Numbered from the stretch's first letter, positions 35,497 through 44,665 are shown. The stretch is 64,000 bases of DNA from Blautia pseudococcoides (GCF_001689125.2 NZ_CP015405.2:4173501-4237500); one strand, 5' to 3'. A program made the numbers and translations. The notes: generated by a model from the sequence alone, not told the origin.

Positions 35497-37302
35497 TTAT
35501 GCCAGCCACAGATATTCATATGGCCCCAATACTATATTATCCCACAGGGGAACTGTTTTTCCCTGAATCAGATCATGAAGCTCCCAGGGAAGGCCAAACC
35601 AGTTCACAGCATTGCAGTTCACAGTCTGCCGCTCCTCGCTGAAGTTTGCCAGCACCAGCATCTTATCCTCCCTGTGAAATGCAAAGACAGCCTTATTTCC
35701 CGTATCAATGGGGATAGATGGAATATCCGAAGCAAATATACGGTTATCCTTTCTCACCTGGATCATCTCTTTGATACCGCTGAAAATAACTCCCTGCACA
35801 GTCCCCATATCATGTCTGTCTGCCGCCTTATCCCAATCCATAGGTGCACGATGCAGCCACCTGGAATCATGGGCAATGGTATGGTCTTTCTTATAGTCCC
35901 ACCAGTTCATGGTGCCAATCTCATCACCGCTGTAAAGAAGCGGTATGCCTGTATAAGAGATGATCATGCTGTTCAGAAGCAGGATCCTCTTGACCGCCAG
36001 TTCCAGTTTATACCTGTCCTTCTTTGCAAGGGCCTCCTCCAGACCGCACAGGGAAGCCATAGTGCCGCTGTTTCTGGCATCCAGAGTCTCAGGATTGAAC
36101 TCATATAATTCACCTTTTGCAAAGCTTCCCGGAAACTTCCCTTCCATGAACTGAATAATAAACTGTTTATGGGCCTCAGGGTCCATGCCCAGATCTTTGA
36201 TGATATCCTTCTCAAATCCCCATCCAATATCATCGTGGCATCTGGCATAATTGATCCATACCCCGTCCTTGGGCGTACCGTAATCAATTGACATGGAACG
36301 CTGCATCAGCCGCACATCCCTGGCAGCCAGAGAATTCCAAAGAAGCACCATCAGGGACGCATTATACATAATGTGGCATTCCTTCTCCTCCGGGGTACCG
36401 AAATACTTCACGATCTCATGGGGTTCCACAATAGCCTCACCCAAGAAGATAACAGAGGGGCATACCTCCTCTATGATCATCTCGTACATTTTCAGCAGTG
36501 TGTGCACCTGAGGCAGGTTCATGGATGAAGTCCCCAGCTCCTTCCACATATACGGTATGGCATCCAGCCTGAAAATATCAATCCCCTTATTGGCCAGTGT
36601 CAGAAGTACGTGGGCGATCCGGTTGAACACATTGGGATTTTTATAATTCAAATCCCACTGAAATTCATAGAAGCGTGTCATGACAAATTTTCCAATATCC
36701 TCATAATAAGTAAAGTTCTTAGGCGCCACTTGCGGGAAGATTTCCGTCAGAGTCTTCTCATACTCTGAGGGAATGCCGTAATTGTCGAACATGTAATACA
36801 TATCTTCATATCCCGGCTGGTTTTTCCTGGATTTCAGCGCCCACTCATGTTCCTTTGCGGTGTGGTTCAGAACAAAATCAATACAGGTACGGATCCCCTT
36901 TTTCTTCAGCCTGTCAATAACGTGTTCAAACTGCTCTGTAGTGCCGAATTTCTTATCCACGTTCAAATAATCAGACACCGCGTATCCGCCGTCATTCTGG
37001 CCCTCTCTGGACTGCAGAAGCGGCATAAAATGCACGTATGTCACTCCCAGGTCTGCCAGGTAATCAATTCTTTTCTCAAAATCGGACAGGTTTTCTGAGA
37101 ACTTGTCCAGATACAGCATCATCCCCACCATCTTCTCCGAGAGATACCAGTCATTCCCCTTTTTATCCTGCTTTTTCAGTGCAGTACTTCTGTCCGCCTT
37201 TGCAGTCTTCATAATTTCCATAAGCTGGTCATAGAAAAATTGGGTGATCCCATTCTCCCCGTACAGCCCAAAGTAATATGTGCGCAGTTTTTCCATGGAC
37301 AT
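35497..37302 (-). CDS. Amylosucrase-like GH13 glycosidase/transglycosidase
   Basis: This 601-residue protein has the amylosucrase layout (GH13_4): an N-terminal helical domain (about 1-75), then a barrel with HFMPLLQSREGQNDGGYAVSDY, DFVLNHTAKEHEW, nucleophile D247 in IFRLDAIPYMW, acid/base E289 in FLGEAIVEP, and the third acidic residue in the HDD of RCHDDIGWGF near 355. The family acts on sucrose, making glucan or hydrolysing or phosphorolysing it. AAAGGAG precedes the ATG. It lacks a signal peptide and stands alone, so the donor sugar is not shown by context. Confidence 0.85.
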   Translation of the reverse strand: MSMEKLRTYYFGLYGENGITQFFYDQLMEIMKTAKADRSTALKKQDKKGNDWYLSEKMVGMMLYLDKFSENLSDFEKRIDYLADLGVTYVHFMPLLQSREGQNDGGYAVSDYLNVDKKFGTTEQFEHVIDRLKKKGIRTCIDFVLNHTAKEHEWALKSRKNQPGYEDMYYMFDNYGIPSEYEKTLTEIFPQVAPKNFTYYEDIGKFVMTRFYEFQWDLNYKNPNVFNRIAHVLLTLANKGIDIFRLDAIPYMWKELGTSSMNLPQVHTLLKMYEMIIEEVCPSVIFLGEAIVEPHEIVKYFGTPEEKECHIMYNASLMVLLWNSLAARDVRLMQRSMSIDYGTPKDGVWINYARCHDDIGWGFEKDIIKDLGMDPEAHKQFIIQFMEGKFPGSFAKGELYEFNPETLDARNSGTMASLCGLEEALAKKDRYKLELAVKRILLLNSMIISYTGIPLLYSGDEIGTMNWWDYKKDHTIAHDSRWLHRAPMDWDKAADRHDMGTVQGVIFSGIKEMIQVRKDNRIFASDIPSIPIDTGNKAVFAFHREDKMLVLANFSEERQTVNCNAVNWFGLPWELHDLIQGKTVPLWDNIVLGPYEYLWLA

Positions 37303-37424
37303 AGTCTTTTACTCCTTTCACACACCGGAAGCTGATTCCGTATTCTCTTGCTACAAGTATACAGGATAGACGGATTTCCCACAAGTCAAAAAGGCACCGC
37401 CAATCCATACACAGGCGATCCCTT

Positions 37425-37610
37425 TTACTCTTTGCTTTCTGTCATTATTCTGCTTTTCCATTTATTTTCTAAGTCCGGGCTGCGGGTTTCCTTGATCTTG
37501 AGCTCATCCTCACGGTCCGCATGTACCTGCATGACATTGGAATGCGCTGCGCTGATCAGCATTGCGCTGATAACAGATCTCGCATCGTAAATGCAGCTTC
37601 CGTATTTCAA
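37425..37610 (-). other. Short unassigned reading frame after broken ROK gene
   Basis: A 61-codon frame begins MKYGSCIYDARSVISAM and ends with a charged tail (DLENKWKSRIMTESKE). It overlaps the 3' end of the truncated ROK gene by four bases in another frame. I do not recognise the family. It could be the C-terminal remnant of another gene joined by deletion, or a real small protein. No clear ribosome binding site precedes it. Confidence 0.35.
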
Positions 37611-38038
37611 ATTATGCTACCAACCACTATTTTGTCCTTCTCCAGGTGGTTTACCGCCACATCATACTGAAGAAGGTTGTTCACATCATTGTTCACATAT
37701 ACCGGAACTTCAAAATACTCCCTTATCTCAGCCGAAATATTCCTGTTATGAAATACAACCTCCCCTGCACTGTTTCTTATATTTGTAGTACAGATGACCG
37801 TTTCCTTATCATTTGAGACGGAGGAGGGAACACCGATGGATACAGCATCTATGTTCTCAATTCCGTTGGAAACCCTGTACTTCTCAATAATTTCACAGAG
37901 CTTCTTCACAGGGTTGTGGGCATTGGCAATGTAAAAGCTTTTGATGACAGAAGGATTCCTCATCTCATTTTCCGGGGTCACAGCCCCGATGCGGAGATTT
38001 GTCCCACCCAGATCAATGCCTATTATTACATTATTCAT
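37607..38038 (-). pseudogene. ROK family sugar kinase, truncated to N-terminal half
   Basis: The frame begins with the ATP-binding motif IIGIDLGGTNLRIGAV and continues through VSIGVPSSVSND and VYVNNDVNNLLQYD, which are ROK sugar-kinase signatures (allose-kinase-like). It stops after KDKIVVGSII, exactly where family members continue with the second glycine-rich strand (usually FxGTGxG). Only 143 of about 300 residues remain; the zinc motif and second half of the active site are absent. It follows the ROK regulator at 38084 on the same strand, so the pair may once have been a regulator-kinase operon. Confidence 0.8.
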
Positions 38039-38061
38039 TCTCCACTTCTCTTCTTTCTTCG

Positions 38062-38086
38062 TAACTGTTCCGAATTTTCACAGTTA
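38062..38086. repeat. Short copy of GTTACTGTTCAC repeat family
   Basis: The 25-base module has left end TAACTGTTC and right end CACAGTTA. Its last three bases form the TAA stop of the ROK regulator gene on the minus strand. Confidence 0.6.
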
Positions 38087-39259
38087 ATTATAAATCTCAT
38101 CCACCCAGGCATCTCTCACCATATGAAAGCAGCCGCGCATCATATGATACTCATCATACAGCGCCTGACGGACTTGCACATGGATTGGGATCGCCTCATT
38201 CTCCAGAGATTCCACAAATTCCTGGAAACGTGTCATGATAAGCCTGCTGTAGTCACTGTAGCAGCTGTCCACAACCAGCATTCCCGGATTATATACCCAC
38301 AGCAGATTGTACAGAACCCTGACAATGACATCCAGCGCCTCATCTACGATCCTTTTCACTTCCTCCACCTGCTCCTCATAAGCGCGGATCACCTCTTTGA
38401 ACTTCTTATCAATGCCCGCCTGACGAAGTTTACGGTTCAGGACTGATACAGAGATCATATCCTCAAATGTGGTATATTTTTTTCCTGCGGTGTCTGTGAG
38501 CAAAAGCATCTTTCCCACCTCTCCGGCCATGAGCTCCTCACCCATGACCGCAGTGCCTCTGTGGATAAAGAACCCACCCACACCATGACCGCAGTAAAAA
38601 TAAAACTGGCTGTCTGCTTCAGAATCCATACTCTCATACTCTGACCATGCTGCCGGAACCACATCGTGCAGAACTAAAATATTACCGATTCCAAACGCTT
38701 CCGCAAACAATTGTTTTATATGCAGGTCCTTAAAGTCAGCTATGAGGTCATAATTAACCAGGTCAACATTTTCATAATAGGCACTTGGAACAAACACTGC
38801 AATCCCCACCGTAACTGTATGCAAAGCCGCAAGCTTTTCCTTTATCAGTCCAACCGCACGCAGGAGATTCTCCCTGTAGGTGCATTTGGGGTCAAATTCC
38901 AGTGTCTGCTCTGCCTCAGGTGCCTCATAGATATCATATATGAGGAAACTGATCTCATCTACAGATGTCAGATTGATGCATACAATATTGCCGAACTTTT
39001 CATTTATTTCAAGTGCTTTGGGTTTTCTGCCCACGTCACTGCCGCCGCAGACTTTTTCCACAAGGATACCGCCCCCGATCAGGTCATCCACAATATGCTT
39101 TACCGTCATGACACTGATATGGTTTTCTTTAGCCAGCTCACTTCTGGTCTTGGTCTTGTCCCGTAAAATACTCTGCATAATGTTCACAACATTTACATTT
39201 CTAATGGTGCTGACTGTCAGCGTCTGTTTTCTATCTGCATCTATAGTCATTGAAATCAC
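38084..39259 (-). CDS. ROK family transcriptional regulator without zinc motif
   Basis: This 391-residue protein has an N-terminal helix-turn-helix (TRSELAKENHISVMTVKHIV, about 35-60) and a ROK-type sugar-binding domain (FYFYCGHGVGGFFIHRG, AGEVGKMLLL). Unlike the ROK regulators at 5090 and 6473 it lacks the CxCGxxGC cluster: the segment after GEVGKM reads LLTDTAGKKYTTFED, so the usual zinc site is gone. The ATG used here is preceded by AAGGAAGTG. It is upstream of the broken ROK kinase; its targets are unknown. Confidence 0.88.
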   Translation of the reverse strand: MISMTIDADRKQTLTVSTIRNVNVVNIMQSILRDKTKTRSELAKENHISVMTVKHIVDDLIGGGILVEKVCGGSDVGRKPKALEINEKFGNIVCINLTSVDEISFLIYDIYEAPEAEQTLEFDPKCTYRENLLRAVGLIKEKLAALHTVTVGIAVFVPSAYYENVDLVNYDLIADFKDLHIKQLFAEAFGIGNILVLHDVVPAAWSEYESMDSEADSQFYFYCGHGVGGFFIHRGTAVMGEELMAGEVGKMLLLTDTAGKKYTTFEDMISVSVLNRKLRQAGIDKKFKEVIRAYEEQVEEVKRIVDEALDVIVRVLYNLLWVYNPGMLVVDSCYSDYSRLIMTRFQEFVESLENEAIPIHVQVRQALYDEYHMMRGCFHMVRDAWVDEIYN

Positions 39260-39274
39260 TTCCTTATTATTTTT

Positions 39275-39298
39275 TAACTGTCACTGCCTTTACATTTA
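39275..39298. repeat. Degenerate short repeat copy
   Basis: TAACTGTCACTGCC followed by TTTACATTTA matches the 25-base repeat module with one missing base and a few changes. It lies upstream of the ROK regulator. Confidence 0.4.
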
Positions 39299-39330
39299 CG
39301 ATTTTTCTCTATTGTAACGGATAATGCCTG

Positions 39331-39753
39331 CTATTTCAAACATTCTGTGAGAGATTTCTCAATGACAGCTACTGCCTCATCCACATTTTCTTTTGAAGTG
39401 ATCAGTGCAGGATGCATAACCACAACTACATTTTCCAGGTTTTTTCTACTCTCCAGCTCTGTCACCAGTCCATTTTGAAGCATGGATTCATAGAATTCCT
39501 GACCAAGTACATATTTATCTTCTGAAGATGTTCCCTCCAGCTCCATGCCCTGCAGAAGTCCATGTCCCCGAACATCTTTGATGACCGGGTATTTATCCTT
39601 CAGCTCCAGAAGCCTGCTGTGCAGATAGTCACCTACCACACGGCTGTTCTTCACAAGACCGTCACGCTCAATGATCTCAATATTCTTCAGGGCACTGCGG
39701 CATGTCAGCGGATAACAGGAATGGGTATGTCCGTGAAGGTTGATCTTGCTCAT
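39331..39753 (-). pseudogene. Class III aminotransferase, C-terminal remnant
   Basis: The frame encodes 140 residues. After a few leading residues, LHGHTHSCYPLTCRSAL matches the conserved class III aminotransferase segment (usually HGHTYSGHPxxCAAAL), and the rest is the normal small C-terminal domain (KDVRGHGLLQGMEL). About 300 N-terminal residues are missing, including the PLP-binding lysine, so it cannot be an active transaminase. It lies 26 bases after the flavin reductase gene, and GGTGAGG precedes an ATG, so it may still be translated. A deletion at the upstream gene border is the likely cause. Confidence 0.8.
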
Positions 39754-39779
39754 TGCCTCACCGATTTCTTTTCATATAC

Positions 39780-41756
39780 TTAAGCATTGCGGCCTGCAAA
39801 ATAACCGCTGGCTGTGGCTTCACGTATTCTTCCTGTCTTTTTGCAGTCTCCAACTGCTATAAAATCTATTCCCAAATCATAACAGGTATCTCGCAGCCTG
39901 TTTGTTTCTGAATCTTTTGGACGCACACCCGCTGCGATGAGGACGGAATCCGCCGCCAGCATTCTTTCTTCTCCGTCTTTATTTTTTACGATGGCGCCAT
40001 CCTCTGTGATCATCCTACAGGAACAGCCTGTCAGCACCGGGATTTTATAGTATGCTATCTTTTCATCTATCATCTGCTTCAGTCCGCCGTCAGCCTCCCC
40101 TGCGATAATATCAGTCATTTCTACGATAGTTACATTTTTCCCATCCTGGGCAAGGGCTATGGCCTCCTCACATCCCATAAGGCCCCCGCCGATTATCACC
40201 GTATTATTTCCCGGAACGGCTCCTGACCGATGCATAGATGCAGCGTACAATACATTGTTATCAGCAATTCCCTCAATAGGCGGAATAAACGGATCCCCGC
40301 CTATGGCGCCTATAACCAGATCCGGTTCCGCACTCCGGATCAGTTCCGGGGTCACGACCGTATTCATACGGACTTCAACCTGGCTGTCTTCTATACGGCT
40401 GATAAGCGAATCCCTGAACTTACGGATATCCTGCTTGAACTCAATATGATCAGAATAACTGAGTGTTTTTCCAAGAGAATCACTTGCCTCACATAAAATA
40501 ACCTTGTGCCCCCTCTCCAGCGCACCTAAAGCAGCCTGCATTCCTGCCGGGCCGCCGCCTGCTATCAGAATCTTTTTCTCCACTGTTTTAAAGGAATTCT
40601 CCCTGGCTATTTCACGAAGCCTTCCCATAACAGGATTCACAGAACAATATACCACACCGTTTGGATATGGTACATAAGGGATAAGTGCGCCACTGTTACA
40701 GCGCATACAGCGGATACAGTGGGCAATTTCACTGCTCTTTCCCTTCAATGCCTTTTTAGGAAGAAACGGGTCTGCTATCATTTGACGTCCCATCGCAACC
40801 ATATCTACCTTTTCTTCCTCCAGCAGTTTTTCCATATCATCCGGATCTGACAATCCTCCGATACCTGTAACAGGTACACTGACTGCTTTTTTTATAGCTG
40901 CTGCATATGGTATGTTTACACCATTTGGGAAAAACGGTCCCGGAAACATTCGCACCATAGTGGCCGGGTCATGGAAACTCCCCACAGATACATGGAATGA
41001 ATCCACCTTGCTCTCAATCATATGGGCAAAAACTGCCATTTCTTCCTCTTCCAGACCTCCCTCAATAAGCTCTGAACCTGAAATACGATATTCAATGGGA
41101 AAATTCCTCCCGCAGCGCGCCCTCACTCTATCCAAAACCATAATAGGGAATCGGGCACGGTTTTCCAGACTCCCCCCATATTCATCTGTCCGTTTATTAT
41201 TTAATGGTGAAAGGAATTGGTCTAAAAGCCATCCGTGACCTCCATGTATCATTACCATATCAACACCTGCAAATTTCGCCATAAAAGCCGCCTCTGCATA
41301 GGCGTCGGCAATTTCATTCATCATCTCCTCCGTCATTTCTTTCACTTTGGCACCATAATGATTGACTGACGGGGACGGCCCCCACACCTCCCCGTTATCA
41401 GGAAGATAAGCAGGATGGGCTCTTCTCCCGGAGTGCACAAGCTCTATGGATACAAACGTGTCATACTGATGCACGCTGTCAACCAGCCTTGTCAAGGACG
41501 GCAGGAGGCCCGGATCATCCAGATGGGCCATCCGCGGATGACATGCATCCGTACGTGAATGGATTCCGGTCTCCCCTATCGTAAGAAGTGCCGCACCACC
41601 TCTTGCCAATGTGGTATAAAAATCAATGTTATCCTGTGCAAAATACCCCTTTTCTTCCCCACGCCCGGTAATTGTCATGGGAGACACACAGATTCGGTTC
41701 TTTAATGTCAGCCGGCCGATTTTTATGGGGCTGAATAAATATGGATAATGCTTCAT
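39780..41756 (-). CDS. Old-yellow-enzyme-type NADH:flavin oxidoreductase with 4Fe-4S and FAD domain
   Basis: This 658-residue protein has the 2,4-dienoyl-CoA-reductase/BaiCD-like layout: an FMN TIM barrel (about 1-340; IGRLTLKNRICVSPMT, DMVMIHGGHGWLLDQFLSP), a cysteine cluster for a 4Fe-4S centre (HCIRCMRCN...YCSVNP, about 345-380), and a nucleotide-binding domain with ILIAGGGPAGMQAAL and NTVIIGGGLMGCEEA. Family members reduce activated C=C bonds of enoates, steroids or aromatic side chains in gut anaerobes. AAAAGGAGAGGG precedes the ATG. No substrate can be assigned; the only neighbour on the same transcript is an aminotransferase remnant. Confidence 0.9.
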   Translation of the reverse strand: MKHYPYLFSPIKIGRLTLKNRICVSPMTITGRGEEKGYFAQDNIDFYTTLARGGAALLTIGETGIHSRTDACHPRMAHLDDPGLLPSLTRLVDSVHQYDTFVSIELVHSGRRAHPAYLPDNGEVWGPSPSVNHYGAKVKEMTEEMMNEIADAYAEAAFMAKFAGVDMVMIHGGHGWLLDQFLSPLNNKRTDEYGGSLENRARFPIMVLDRVRARCGRNFPIEYRISGSELIEGGLEEEEMAVFAHMIESKVDSFHVSVGSFHDPATMVRMFPGPFFPNGVNIPYAAAIKKAVSVPVTGIGGLSDPDDMEKLLEEEKVDMVAMGRQMIADPFLPKKALKGKSSEIAHCIRCMRCNSGALIPYVPYPNGVVYCSVNPVMGRLREIARENSFKTVEKKILIAGGGPAGMQAALGALERGHKVILCEASDSLGKTLSYSDHIEFKQDIRKFRDSLISRIEDSQVEVRMNTVVTPELIRSAEPDLVIGAIGGDPFIPPIEGIADNNVLYAASMHRSGAVPGNNTVIIGGGLMGCEEAIALAQDGKNVTIVEMTDIIAGEADGGLKQMIDEKIAYYKIPVLTGCSCRMITEDGAIVKNKDGEERMLAADSVLIAAGVRPKDSETNRLRDTCYDLGIDFIAVGDCKKTGRIREATASGYFAGRNA

Positions 41757-41853
41757 AATTCCCTCTCCTTTTGTAATACCTGCTTTTTAACCGTACGGCA
41801 GAATTTGTATAACTTTATCTTACACCAGAAAAGATGGAATAACAACAAAATAG

Positions 41854-41878
41854 AAAAAGAGAGGCCAAACGGCCCCTC
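41854..41878 (-). terminator. Terminator after rubrerythrin
   Basis: On the minus strand GAGGGGCC and GGCCTCTC pair around GTTT and are followed by TTTTTCTATTTT. Confidence 0.85.
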
Positions 41879-41914
41879 CCTGATTACTATGTGAATGATA
41901 CAAATGTGAGGAAA

Positions 41915-42451
41915 TTAATAATTCTCTACTTTTCTTTCAAAGTATGCCTTCGGATGAGCACATACCGGACATACTTCAGGAGCTTCCTCTGCCTCGTGTA
42001 CATAACCACAGTTTCTGCACTTCCAGCCTAAAGGAGCATCTCCCTTAAAGGTTTTGTCAGCTTTATAACTTTCAAGGAGTTTTTTATAACGTCTCTCGTG
42101 CGCAGCTTCCACTTTTGCAACACCTTCAAATTTTACTGCCAGTTCTTCAAAGCCCTCTTCTCTGGCTTCCTGAGCCATACGTGCGTACATATCTGTCCAC
42201 TCGTAGTTCTCACCTGCAGCTGCGTCTTCCAGGTTCTGAGCAATATCATGGATTCCGTGAATCTCTTTGAACCACATCTTAGCATGTTCTTTTTCCTGGT
42301 CTGCTGTCTCCAGATATAAAGATGCTAACTGCTCATAACCGGCTTTCTTTGCTGCTGATGCGTAATATGTATATTTATTTCTGGCCTGTGATTCACCGGC
42401 AAATGCATCCCATAAGTTTTTCTCTGTTTTTGTTCCTGCGTACTTTGACAT
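41915..42451 (-). CDS. rbr: Rubrerythrin
   Basis: This 178-residue protein has an N-terminal four-helix ferritin-like domain with the diiron ligands in [13 protein letters not shown] and [25 protein letters not shown], and a C-terminal rubredoxin domain ([22 protein letters not shown]). It reduces hydrogen peroxide in anaerobes. The ATG at 42451 lies seven bases after CCTCC-complementary GGAGGG; an in-frame ATG 15 bases upstream overlaps that site. It follows the reverse rubrerythrin by about 120 bases and shares its PerR-controlled promoter; a hairpin (GCAGAGCCGG/CCGGTTCTGC on the minus strand) lies between them. Confidence 0.95.
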   Translation of the reverse strand: MSKYAGTKTEKNLWDAFAGESQARNKYTYYASAAKKAGYEQLASLYLETADQEKEHAKMWFKEIHGIHDIAQNLEDAAAGENYEWTDMYARMAQEAREEGFEELAVKFEGVAKVEAAHERRYKKLLESYKADKTFKGDAPLGWKCRNCGYVHEAEEAPEVCPVCAHPKAYFERKVENY

Positions 42452-42570
42452 AATAAAACCCTCCATAAGATTCTGAAAATAACGACTATTTATTTTCTTT
42501 AGCAGAACCGGACATCTGCCGGCTCTGCCAATTGGTTGCTAATAGGGAAATACCAAAACTTTTATATGGA

Positions 42571-43113
42571 TTAGCCGAAATATCTCTTTAACAGGCCTTC
42601 AAATGCTTTTCCGTGACGAGCCTCGTCTCTTGCCATCTCATGTACTGTATCATGGATAGCATCCAGGTTAGCAGCTTTTGCACGTTTTGCCAGGTCAAAT
42701 TTACCAGCTGTTGCTCCGTTTTCAGCAGCAACACGCATTTCCAGGTTTTTCTTTGTGCTGTCTGTTACAACTTCGCCTAATAACTCTGCGAATTTAGCCG
42801 CATGTTCTGCTTCTTCGTAAGCAGCTTTTTCCCAGTATAAACCGATTTCCGGATATCCTTCTCTGTGAGCCACTCTAGCCATAGCCAGATACATACCAAC
42901 CTCTGAGCACTCGCCCTCAAAGTTAGCTCTCAGATCAGCAATGATATCTTCGCTTACGCCCTGAGCTACTCCTACAACATGCTCTGCTGCCCAGCTCATT
43001 TCGCCAGCCTGCTCTGTAAATTTATCAGCACCTACGCCGCATACTGGACATTTCTCCGGAGCTGCGTCACCTTCATAAACATATCCACATACACTACATA
43101 CAAATTTTTTCAT
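42571..43113 (-). CDS. Reverse rubrerythrin (rubredoxin domain first)
   Basis: This 180-residue protein has the rubredoxin domain at the N terminus ([25 protein letters not shown]) and the diiron four-helix domain behind it ([47 protein letters not shown]). This inverted order defines the reverse rubrerythrins, which serve as NADH-dependent peroxidase/oxidase components in clostridia and are PerR-regulated in Clostridium acetobutylicum. The ATG at 43113 is ten bases after AAAGGAG; an in-frame ATG at 43122 is too close to it. Confidence 0.93.
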   Translation of the reverse strand: MKKFVCSVCGYVYEGDAAPEKCPVCGVGADKFTEQAGEMSWAAEHVVGVAQGVSEDIIADLRANFEGECSEVGMYLAMARVAHREGYPEIGLYWEKAAYEEAEHAAKFAELLGEVVTDSTKKNLEMRVAAENGATAGKFDLAKRAKAANLDAIHDTVHEMARDEARHGKAFEGLLKRYFG

Positions 43114-43165
43114 AATACTCATTCTCCTTTTTAATTAAAATTTTGTTATTTATTGTTTTCTTGAT

Positions 43166-43215
43166 AACAGTAATTATTACTGTTTTAATGTAACATACTT
43201 GACAATTTTTGTCAA
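43166..43215 (-). promoter_or_regulatory. Rubrerythrin promoter with PerR-like operators
   Basis: On the minus strand TTGACA (43210-43215) and TACATT (43187-43192) are 17 bases apart. Just downstream lies the perfect palindrome AACAGTAATTATTACTGTT (43166-43184). The -35 region itself is in an inverted repeat TTGACA-N5-TGTCAA (43199-43215). The stop codon TGA of perR is inside the -35 box. Confidence 0.75.
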
Positions 43216-43619
43216 CTAGTTTTTTTAATTTTTTTTGTTTCCAGACATTTCTTACAAACACCGTAAAAGGTAGTCATATGACCTGTTATTTTACCATCAA
43301 AGCTCTCGGCCACTTTCTCCTTCATACAGTCAAATTCGCCTGCCTCTATGTCTGTGATACTGTGACACTGGGTGCATATAAAATGACTATGAGGTTTTGT
43401 ATTGCAGTCAAATCTGTCCGGCCCGTCTCCTGTTGTTATCTTTGCAATCTCGCCTAAGTCTACCAGAAGAGATAAGTTCCGATATACTGTTCCAAGACTG
43501 ATATTCGGAAAATCGGCTTTGATCCCTGCATATACAGTATCGGCCGTAGGATGCTCCTTGCTGTTCATAACGAACTCGCGGATGGATTCCCGCTGACGGC
43601 TGTACTTCAATGTTGCCAT
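43212..43619 (-). CDS. perR: Fur family peroxide repressor PerR
   Basis: This 135-residue metalloregulator has a winged helix (SRQRESIREFVMNSKEHPTA, GTVYRNLSLLVDLG), the RFD motif whose Asp is typical of the PerR iron site, the histidine cluster KPHSHFIC, and two CxxC pairs for structural zinc (CTQC, CKKC). In PerR, peroxide oxidises an iron-ligating histidine and releases DNA. It is encoded directly upstream of the rubrerythrins on the same strand, and both promoters carry similar palindromes. GAAAGGAGG precedes the ATG. Confidence 0.92.
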   Translation of the reverse strand: MATLKYSRQRESIREFVMNSKEHPTADTVYAGIKADFPNISLGTVYRNLSLLVDLGEIAKITTGDGPDRFDCNTKPHSHFICTQCHSITDIEAGEFDCMKEKVAESFDGKITGHMTTFYGVCKKCLETKKIKKTS

Positions 43620-43635
43620 CGCACCCTCCTTTCAA

Positions 43636-43687
43636 TAACAATAATTGTTACTGATATAACTATATTATACTTAACAATTTTTGTCAA
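43636..43687 (-). promoter_or_regulatory. perR promoter with operator palindrome
   Basis: On the minus strand TTGACA (43682-43687) and TATAGT (43659-43664) are 17 bases apart. The perfect palindrome TAACAATAATTGTTA (43636-43650) lies just downstream, the same arrangement as at the rubrerythrin promoter, with the same CTTGACAAAAATTGT -35 context. Confidence 0.75.
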
Positions 43688-43700
43688 GTATAATTTATAA

Positions 43701-43730
43701 AAAAGCCGGCTCTTTTTTCAGCCGGCTTTT
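43701..43730. terminator. Terminator after sialic acid operon
   Basis: AAAAGCCGGC and GCCGGCTTTT are perfect 10-base arms around a T-rich loop. It separates the RpiR gene from the perR promoter. Confidence 0.88.
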
Positions 43731-43780
43731 GTGTTATGGACTGGCACTGCGTGGGGGTTATTGCAGCAAGCTGCTTTGCA

Positions 43781-44596
43781 TCACCTGGCATCCAGCGCAT
43801 TGAGGGTATACTCATGTATTGCTTCTCTCCGGAATTTATCTGACTCCAGTATATGGGAAAATAAAATATCCACCATAACTAATATCGGAAACTGTGGGGA
43901 TATCGCCTTCCCCTTTTCCAGATTTTCCTTAACCGCAAACAAAAGTATCTCATCGCAGTAATCCAAAAATGTCTTATCCTTCCTGGATGTCATCAATATG
44001 GTAGTGGCCCCTCTCTCTTTGGCTGCCCTCAGAGAAGTCATGACTTCCTCTGTCCTTCCGCTGACACTGATACCGATAACAGCACAGTCCTCATCCAAGA
44101 GCACGGAGTTGATCTTCATAATATGCGTATCTGTCACTGCCTCCACGTTAACACCAATACGCATAAAACGAATCTTCATCTCCACGCCCACCAGACCGGA
44201 ACTTCCCTTGCCATACACATATACCCGCTTCTTCTCAGACAGTATATTGACAATACGCTTCATCTGCTCCTCATTCACCAGGGAATAACTCTTGTTTAAA
44301 AGTTCCTGGTAAGTATTCAGCACCATTTTGGTCTGGTCATTACTCACCGGGTAATTCCGCACAGTTCCCTGCTCATAACAAAAAAGAAACTCCCGGTATC
44401 CCTTATATCCACACTTTTTCGCAAAACGTGACAGGGATGCCTCTGACACGTACAGACGGCTGGAAACACTCTTGGAGGATAAATCTATTTTCTCTGTATT
44501 ATTGATAAAGAAATCAGCGATCGTCTTCTCCAGAGGTGTAAAGCTGCTATAAATTGATTCTATTTGAGGAATGATATTTTTTTCATACTGCTCCAT
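43781..44596 (-). CDS. RpiR/MurR family regulator, likely of sialic acid genes
   Basis: This 271-residue protein has an RpiR helix-turn-helix domain (about 1-80; SRLYVSEASLSRFAKKCGYK) and a SIS sugar-phosphate-binding domain (about 105-240; VYVYGKGSSGLVGVEM, AVIGISVSGRTEEVM). GGAGGT precedes the ATG. It is the last gene of the nan operon and has no terminator between it and nanK. Palindromes TGAAAATTTTTTCA and TGAAAGTTCTTTCA before nanE and nagA are likely binding sites, with N-acetylmannosamine 6-phosphate or a similar sugar phosphate as the probable effector (inference from family). Confidence 0.9.
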   Translation of the reverse strand: MEQYEKNIIPQIESIYSSFTPLEKTIADFFINNTEKIDLSSKSVSSRLYVSEASLSRFAKKCGYKGYREFLFCYEQGTVRNYPVSNDQTKMVLNTYQELLNKSYSLVNEEQMKRIVNILSEKKRVYVYGKGSSGLVGVEMKIRFMRIGVNVEAVTDTHIMKINSVLLDEDCAVIGISVSGRTEEVMTSLRAAKERGATTILMTSRKDKTFLDYCDEILLFAVKENLEKGKAISPQFPILVMVDILFSHILESDKFRREAIHEYTLNALDAR

Positions 44597-44665
44597 TCGA
44601 GCACCTCCATTCTATCTGTCCCTGCGGCAGGCAGCTCACTTTGGACCGGACAGCTAAAATATCAG

